Below, piece after piece: positions 56,796-64,000 of a stretch of DNA of 64,000 nt. A program made the translations under genes and the position numbers. The stretch comes from Megalonaias nervosa (Eukaryota; Mollusca; Bivalvia; Unionida; Unionidae): contig JAECUM010001746.1 in NCBI GenBank assembly GCA_016617855.1, positions 1 through 64,000 on the forward strand. Direction: 5' to 3'. Each line of letters begins with the position of its first letter. Position 1 is the first letter of the stretch. The notes under the pieces were generated by a model. It saw only the letters and a list, made by a program, of their open reading frames with translations. It searched no databases and was not told the DNA's origin.

Positions 56796-57018
56796 TGGAA
56801 TAGAGAAAAGGGAATGGAATTTTTTTATCTGCATGGGTTTCTGGTCTTTTCATTGGTAAAAGAATGCCCCTACAAATAGTAATTTGAAATTTACAAATCA
56901 GAGGTAAGGCTCTTGTGAATAAAGCACATATTTTAAGACCATCATAAAAGCAAGCCATTGCATACACACTTGTGCAGGAGTAGTTTTTGTAAAGTAGTTA
57001 CATTTATTCTCTTTGAAG

Positions 57019-57757
57019 ATATCTTGGTGAAGAAGATGGTGTTGATGGTGAAGTTCCACAAGCTTCAGATATCCTGAAAAGACTACAGGCAGATGCTAAT
57101 GCCAGAAAACAGGAGAGATCCAAACAAGCAGGACAAGATTCTTTTGTACAGTTGAAAAATGTAATAAACGACAATGAAAATGATGTGGCCCCAACAGCTA
57201 GAATATCTGGTAATGGTAAGATAACGAATGACACTCAAGGTAAAAAAGAAAAAAAGCACGGTAGAAAGAGAGCATTGAAAGATGATATATTAACAATTAC
57301 AGAGTCAACAGAAGTGTTAGACAGCAAGGAAAGTAAGGTGAAAAGAAAAAGAAAGGAGCTTGAGAAAGAAATTGATGACAGAGTTGATGACCTGGAGAAA
57401 ATTGTGCAGTCAAGTGAAGATGCAAACAATAGCAATACAAAGAAGACAACTAAAAGAGAAAAGAAGAAAATTATAGATTTAGCTAGAAAGTCACTCACTG
57501 TTCCAGAAAGTACTGATATTAATAAAACAAAGCAGGATAAAAAGAAAAGTAAAGATCTTGAGACCAATTCTGTCAGTATTGCTGATGGCCCGCAAGACAA
57601 TAATGATGTGAAAATAGATTCAGATGTTTCAGGTGATGTGGACAGTGATGCACATGAAGACAAAGAAGGGGACCATGCTGATGAGGAAAGAGAGCAGAAG
57701 GATGAAGTGGGAGGCTTTACTGTGCTGGGGGAAATTAGAGGAAGGAAAAAACAAAAG
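57019..57757 (+). CDS. DDX51: DDX51-like RNA helicase, N-terminal exon
   Basis: The acceptor is a pyrimidine-rich stretch ending AG at 57017-57018; the donor GT is at 57758-57759 after AAACAAAAG. The exon starts with one base completing a split codon and encodes 246 codons. YLGEEDGVDG and ASDILKRL are followed by a long Lys/Glu/Asp-rich disordered region and then GGFTVLGEIRGRKKQK. The last motif corresponds to the conserved segment just before the helicase core in DDX51/Dbp6 (human: LGGFGKRKAPK). DDX51 is a nucleolar DEAD-box protein of 60S ribosome biogenesis. The upstream exon was not found. The identification rests on this and the next exon and was made from memory. Confidence 0.72.
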
Positions 57758-58690
57758 GTGAATATTTAACCTCTGTATATATTTGTACTTTACATGCACA
57801 CATATGTTTAATCTATTATGGTTGTTTTCAGTGACAAAAGTTTTGACAGAAAGCTCAGTTATTATCTGATTATAGACTTATCAGATTAGGTGCCTGTCAT
57901 AAAGCTGCTTACTGATGTTGATAGTATCCATAAATACGATGTTAAGACAGGGTTATTTCTTCTTCAAGTACCATGCTATCAAGTACCATGCTACAGCAAA
58001 AGGTGGAATGCATAATATTATAATGCATTGTCCATTTTAATTTATGCACAGTAAGTTTAATTTTAGATTATGCAACTTGACTAAAGATTTGTAAATTGCA
58101 TGCACTAGCAACAAGAAGAAGCCTATTGATATTTGGGTTACAAGGTCAAAGGTTAGTGTCAGTGACAAAAAAATGAAGAAGAATGGTTTTTGCACAACAA
58201 CCTAAGTTTAGACCACATACTTTCATTGTGAGGTCACAAGGTTCTGGATCAGACGGAATGGCATAGAAGGGTACTTGGGGCTTGGAAGGTAGAGCACTAC
58301 TGTTTCTTCTTCAAAGCACCACTCTCTTTCTTCTTCTAACGTGTTACCCAGTTTTAATACCTTTGGAGTATTACTGCTACCTTGCAAGTTGAGTTCTCCC
58401 AAGCTAAAATTTGAAGGTATGGGAGATAAACATTGTGGTGGTCAAACATAGTTATGCCCCCTTGATGTAAGGATTGGCACCAAATTCAGTGTGTACTTCA
58501 GTTACTATTTCTGCTCACGCCAAGAAGTGTGCTGTCTCTTAAGAGGCCTTGCAAACCGACGTCAGGAGTTTCTGGTTATCAACTACAGAGCAAGTTGGTG
58601 GAGTTTCTCATATTGGGAAAGCATACTCCATCTATTTTTCCAACTATTTCTTGCTCTTGCATATCTGAGATGAAGTATTTCTATCTATTG

Positions 58691-58942
58691 TTGTTGTTGT
58701 TGTTATAGGGTTTATCACCATTTTTCAGCACGAGATAGGCTATACATGGCGGCCAGTATTAATGGTGGAGGAAGAACCCTGGAAAACCCCGGGAAGAACC
58801 ACCGACCCACGAGAAGCTACTGGCAGGCTTTCTCACGTACCCACGTTAGCCAAGCCTGGACTCGAACTCACACAGACAGAGGTGAGATGGCAGTGATCCG
58901 TAACGATCAGCGCTTTAGACCACTCGGCCACTCGGGGCCCCC
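58691..58942 (-). mobile_element. tRNA-derived SINE, copy 4, full length with TSD
   Basis: Complete copy on the minus strand: an A-box-like TGGCCGAGTGGTCTAAAGCG, a B-box-like GAGTTCGAGTCC, the shared body and an (AAC)n tail. It is flanked by TCTATCTATTG on both sides (58680-58690 and 58943-58953). Confidence 0.88.
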
Positions 58943-59399
58943 TCTATCTATTGTAGAATTACAACTTTGTTGTAATAATATATGTTTGATGCCCTTTTTT
59001 GTAGTTGCCAGCACGAGCTGCTGGTACGTTCTTTCAGTAATCTGTGTTTGACTTTTGTATATCTTGCATTATAAATTATAGACTTATTAAGTTGTGATTT
59101 GTCTAGAGAAAACTAAAATTGTTTCATTGCATCCACCTTAGTAAGTTTAAACATATGTTGCATATATGGTACTTTATAAAATTCTGCTGATGTTCAGATG
59201 CATTTAAGTTTTCTATAGATTATAGTCTATTGCATCCACTTCATAGTTAATAACTAATGCTTCATTGACTTCATCTGTATAGACTGTCACTTGCACCTTT
59301 GCTAAAGGTAATTTGCAACAATTTAGTGTAGTAGCATAATACTGCATGAGTTTATAAGACAGTACTTGGCAGGCCACACCCAGATAAATATTACTTGCT

Positions 59400-62300
59400 C
59401 TGTGTCTGTTTACAGAGTCAAGAATAAAGGCAGGACTAAATGCAAGCAGCGAAAACACCTGAAGGATGTGGACAGTAACCATAATAAATGTTTAGCATGT
59501 GTGGGTTGCCACTCAGGAATGTCAGATATGCACTGTATGAACTGAGAGTCAGTACTGGATGGAGATTCAAAACAGAAAGGAAAAGCAGAGAAAAGCATTT
59601 TGAAAGATGAGGATGTAATTAAAATTGATGCTGACTCAGCCTCAGTCAGTAAATTTCTGATGGATGAGTTTCGTAAGCAGAGGGCTTACCAGCCAGTAAG
59701 CAAATCGGGAGATCCCTTTTGGCTATGATTACAGCCCCAACTCCATCTTTGCTGCCTTAACTAGACAATCCTTTTTTAGCCATACCTAGATACCTCATGC
59801 CTCTGTCACTCTAGGTTAACATCCTGTGGCCATAAGATGTGCTAAGGATAGGAAGGGTTTGTTTAGCAAATTGCCTGGAAGTTACAGTACCTTGATCAGG
59901 ACAAACTTCTACTTCTGTTTTAGTTTGCCTGCACCTTCCACAAACTTTATGAGCACCATCTAAGAGTGTATGGTAAGCATTGGCATTGCCACACTCTTCA
60001 GGATATGAGTTACACTTATTAGCTCCATTTTTCTTGTTCAACCAGCTGTTAACAAGAGAAAACAGCAATTGAAGCAGCCTCTCGCTTGTTACCAGCAGAA
60101 TTTTGACTGCCTCCTACTCTTCTACTGCTCCTTAAACAAACTGGTTCAGAGTTCTAAAATCTGTTGATATTTTAATAAAACAAGACCAGCAAGTTTTTTT
60201 TACCGTTACCAGTCAGGTCAAGTGGCTGATTTTATTGGGCTGTTTGAAGAGACAAACATAAGACCCTAGTTTCATTACACTTTTTTTCCACAGCATTGAA
60301 TAGAATCCAGTTTCAATAGAGCAATCAAGACACATGCCAGTGTTTCATGCAGTTCAAATGATGGACAGAGACATAGCATGCATTGGAATGTTGAAAGCCC
60401 TCATCAACAAGCATCTCAGATACTGTCTAGCATGGGGCAAGTAGGGACTATTTTTTTAATACCATAACACATCCCAGCGTAAAGAATTTGACAACGTTTT
60501 GGAGGATAAAATGACCTGTTCAGTTCTGAACTGACTGTGCATCCAAATCGGGTCAGACAGAGCTAATCTTGCCCATAATGTTTAATGGCAGGACTGTTTA
60601 CGTTGATCAATATCTTGTATGCCATCCCAACATCAGAACACTGGTACTTAGAGATATCAGTCTAGCTGTTTGAGTGTACCCACCTTACTTGATCAGTTTA
60701 GTGCTTCAGTACCTAGTTGTTATGGGCTCTTCTTGACAAAAAGGCATGAACCAGTATATAACATTTATGTAGTAGATGGTATTTGTTGCTATCCACCAAG
60801 TAGATGTGGGTACCCCTACAGTCCTGTCTCATTCCTATGCCACCAAATCTAACTTTCATGGTCCCATCTACAGCGATGTTTCAATGACCCATGCTGTGAC
60901 TGTGGATGACTCACTTAGGGATCACGTAAGATGAACAGAAAGGACCCCGGTAGCGAATGCTATTGGGGAAATAGTACTGCAGCTACAGGACATATTCAAA
61001 GTGATGGTTTTCAAGAATCAAGGTGGACAAAAGCAGAGAGATGGGAATTGCTTCAGTCTCAGTTCTCTCTATGTCATCATCAGGTATTGATTGCTGATGG
61101 TCAGTACCAGTTCTGATCTGTAGCATTCACACATCATCCTGTTTGATTGTATCTTCATACCTTTTTTAAAAACAAAATGTATTAAGGATATAAACAATGC
61201 ACAAAACATAGTCATTTCATTAATTAATTTATAATTTCTAACCTGATTATCTCCAAGGGGAACCTAACAATGTCGACTTATTGGCGTTTCAACGCAAATG
61301 GAAGATCTTGATGTAAACAAGTAGACAGACTGCTCGTCCATTTCTGGTTTCTAGATAAGCCTATTTCAGTAAAAGCTGTGTCGTTTGCATCCAGTATTTG
61401 CAATGTTTTGTTAAATATGCCATCTGTTGCTTGAAAACATAGACTGGGCCAAGCAGATATGGTGACCATGTCGTTAAAGAAACTCCCTTTTGATTTGAAA
61501 TGCTAATAAGTTGACAGTGTTTGGGACCCAATGGCAACATTCAGATTAGAAATTATAAATCAGTGAATGAAATGACTAAGTTTTGTGCATTTTTTATATT
61601 CTTAATGCCTTCTGTTTTTTAAGTCAGTAGAGGGGTGCAAACAAACAGAATGGTGTAAGAATACACTATAGCCTTCAGATATGCTTATGGTGATCAAATA
61701 TCACGTCTTCTGTCCTGGCAACTGTACATGGATGGCCACTGGGAAGAGACAGCCAGTATTTTTGAATTGTCCAGTATAGCATCACATTGGTCCTATGACC
61801 CAGCTATGGCCTGTTTAGTGCTTTTGTGCCAAACTGCTATTGCAGACACAAGGTTGTTAATAGACTTCAGTGGTCCATGTCTGTTATGAATCCCAGTCGG
61901 CCTGGTACCTTACAGAATTGTGTCAGTCCAATGCCATTATCACCGGTGTTAACTGTTCCAGGACTCTCCATTGCAGCTTAATTCCAGTACCGGCTGCAGT
62001 GACGTTTCTGTCCATGATTTCTGGACCATCAGTACTATAACAGTGTATATCACAGTTCACATACTCTGTAGCCAGTGTATGACCAATGTCCATCTCTGGT
62101 CAGTACAGTGCGACAGTATCTAGGTGCTAATCATTGTGAAGGTAGCTCCTGTTCTTGCAAAACAAAATCACATCATAGCAAATGGGAAAACCTCACATGG
62201 ATTGCATAGAGTGTTACCTTGCAGGTTCAGCCTCAGGGAATAATGATTTGTATGGATGCAAGCTTTGTTGGGCTGTGGTGTCCACCTCTTGCCTTTGTTT

Positions 62301-62830
62301 CAGGAGGCAGCAGATTTTGGCCCACTCAGGAACAAGTGTTGCACATCAGTATCCTAGAGATGACAGCAGTAGTGAAAGCATTTCATTGGTGGCAGGAGAC
62401 ACCTTATGGAAAGGGTGTACTTTCAATCCAACAACTCCTTTATGGTTAATTATTTCAGAAGTTGGAATGGGGGAGGGGGACCAATCCCCCTGCATCAGCC
62501 TTCTGATTTGGGATTTTCTGTGTTGATGCAGTCAGTGACAAATCCACATGCAAGTCCATCTCATTCTAGGCAGGCTAAGTGTATTAACAGACTGTCCCGA
62601 AGGAATAAATTAATACAGACAGAATGATTGTTTCATCCCTTGGTTTTCAGTGGTATCTGTACTCTTTGGGATCAACCATTGGTAAATCTATTTGCAACAA
62701 GGTGGAATGCAAAGTTGCCAACCTTTGTGTTCCCAATCACTCTATTTGAATGCCACCTTTTAGCTCCAATAGCTGAAAAATTGAAGCCTGGGATGACTGG
62801 ATTTGCGAGGCTGTGGTATCACTCCTAAGG
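59400..62830 (+). mobile_element. DIRS-like (tyrosine-recombinase) retroelement remnant
   Basis: The plus strand shows a Cys-rich gag-like piece (HNKCLACVGCHSG) near 59490 and, from about 62230, an RNase H-like region: MDASFVGLW, HISILEMTAVVKAF. The DIRS-typical FHPLVFSGIC and LVNLFATRWNAKLPTFVF follow, near 62635-62740. In between only scattered frames survive. Several frameshifts and stops; no recombinase domain was recognised within the window. Confidence 0.58.
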
Positions 62831-63392
62831 TATTATGATTGGGTAAGTATTATCAAAGAAACAAATTTTATTCCAAAAATTGGTTTCTGTTGAGCTGGAA
62901 ATACTATAGTAGTGCCATTTAAATTATATTTAAAAAATAATTTTCATTCCTTCTTAGCTGTACAGTAATTTTTTAAGTAAAGCATAAAATGTCAAGAGCA
63001 GGGTGTTGCAAAAAGTACATGTTGATATGGATTACAGCTGAATTTAATTTCTTTTAAGTTTTAATTATTTGTTTACAGATAAATGTATATCACAGTCTTC
63101 TATTGTTAATCTCCATTGTCACTCACTTTAATTCTTTATTATTAGTATTTTTTGTGTCAAAGTTATATCCATTTACCTTACAGTTTTGTTTGTCAGGTTG
63201 TTTGAGTTTTTTGTGTCAGGTTTGTTTGTTTTTGTGTCTGTTGTTGTTGTCAGATTTGCGTAACTAAATTGTAAATCAGCTGAAATCCCATATATATGCT
63301 GCATTCTTGTGAATATTGAATGTGGAATCTGTCACATGAAGAATAGATTTGACATCAGCATCTTTCACTAGTGTGTATTGATTTTATAACAG

Positions 63393-63543
63393 GTACATAG
63401 AGTGTTACCAGAATGGTTGGCCAAGCCAAACATCATTGGGACAGATCTGCGAAATCTAACACTACTAGTGACAGAAATGAAAGGACTAGATCAAGATTTG
63501 GTGGAGAAGTTACAGAAGAACAATATTACTCACTTCTTTCCAG
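63393..63543 (+). CDS. DDX51: DDX51-like RNA helicase, second visible exon (Q-motif region)
   Basis: Acceptor AACAG at 63388-63392; donor GTAAAA at 63544. The exon starts in phase 0 and ends after the first base of a codon. VHRVLPEWLAKPNIIGTDL and GLDQDLVEKLQKNNITHFFP match the segment leading into the DEAD-box Q motif in DDX51/Dbp6 proteins (human: LPRWLAEPN and GISSYFPVQAAVIP). The helicase core would follow beyond the window. Confidence 0.78.
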
Positions 63544-64000
63544 GTAAAAACAGGAAATTTTAGTGCATATTGTCATAAACTAGACATGCTGAACATTTTT
63601 AAATATATCTATGCCATAACAATGTTTTTATCCTGGGTCATCTTAGCTTCAGTTCATTGTCTCCATGTACACTGCTTCCTTGATAACTTGTGAACCCGCT
63701 TATATTGCGGTGACTGGCATCATTCTGTTTATTAAGAAATATTTTTAACAATTGGCCTTTATTTGTTGAACATGTAAAAAAATCATAATCATTATTGGTA
63801 AATGAAACCTTGACATATCACTCGTTTATCATCAAAAATGACTGTTTGTGCCAGAAAAGTTGGAATCAACATTGTGAAATTTACAAGTTTTAATAAGAAA
63901 TTACGTTTTGTTAGATTCATTGGAAAATTATTTTCCCAATACACTGTAAATAATAATATATGGAAAAATAGTAAAAACCAATGAAATTCTGGTAAATACC
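63544..64000 (+). other. Next DDX51 intron, start only
   Basis: Begins with the donor GTAAAA. No exon or repeat recognised before the window ends. Confidence 0.6.

Larger units (their letters stand above)
47374..57018. other. Non-coding; intergenic or 5' intron of the DDX51-like gene
   Basis: AT-rich, with no long coding frame. The exon at 57019 opens in the middle of a codon, so at least one upstream exon must exist; it could lie in this stretch or beyond the Polinton, and I could not identify it. Repeats inside are listed separately. Confidence 0.55.
57758..63392 (+). other. Intron of the DDX51-like gene
   Basis: Bounded by GT at 57758 and AG at 63391-63392. It holds a full-length SINE and a DIRS-like remnant. 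Confidence 0.7.

Noticed and set aside
57235..57663. Minus-strand Ser/Leu/Phe-rich 142-codon frame
   Set aside because: Antisense of the Lys/Asp-rich DDX51-like exon.

Overview
The window looks like nuclear DNA from an invertebrate animal, probably a mollusc. It is AT-rich and microsatellite-dense, with tRNA-derived SINEs, a DIRS-like remnant and two intron-bounded exons of a DDX51-type RNA helicase at the right edge. No organism name can be read from the sequence itself.

The centrepiece is a complete 24,220-bp Polinton/Maverick (adintovirus-like) element at 23148-47367. It has terminal inverted repeats of about 300 bp that start with AG, and a perfect 6-bp target-site duplication (TTTGTA). 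Its right half carries the usual Polinton genes, nearly all on the minus strand: protein-primed DNA polymerase B, BIR/IAP-type genes, a FtsK/HerA-like packaging ATPase, small basic proteins, a retroviral-type integrase with a C-terminal chromodomain, a membrane protein, the minor capsid (penton-like) protein and a pX-like basic peptide. A divergent CCHC zinc-knuckle gene is on the plus strand. Most of these genes are broken. PolB has also lost a catalytic aspartate, so this copy cannot be autonomous. I could not find a major capsid protein or a protease inside the element.

The left half of the element is unusual. It is an array of short minus-strand cassettes. Several start with a repeated promoter module (a CGTCCGCG-type box plus a TATA-like box) and end in a 16-nt hairpin that matches the metazoan histone-mRNA 3' stem-loop (6-bp stem, 4-nt loop such as TTTC, A-rich 5' flank, ACC-type 3' flank). 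Four of the five hairpins have a GAAAAGA-like purine box 13-15 nt downstream, where the U7 snRNA-binding element of histone genes lies. The element therefore appears to use replication-dependent-histone-type 3' end formation for part of its genes. An I-superfamily-like LINE (about 28302-33560) is nested in this array.

A second pattern is that the core genes are interrupted in frame by about 18-19 TAA/TAG codons, many at positions compatible with glutamine, and almost never by TGA. TGA ends most of the genes. In one in-window duplicate pair, CAA in one copy is TAA in the other. This could be decay or TAR recoding/readthrough; both readings are given with their counter-evidence.

Outside the element, 1-23141 is non-coding with SINEs, minisatellites and an older, heavily decayed Polinton-type fragment (about 6137-8880, with an adenain-like protease remnant). 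47374-57018 shows no gene. DDX51-like exons are at 57019-57757 and 63393-63543, with a DIRS-like remnant and a SINE in the intron between them.
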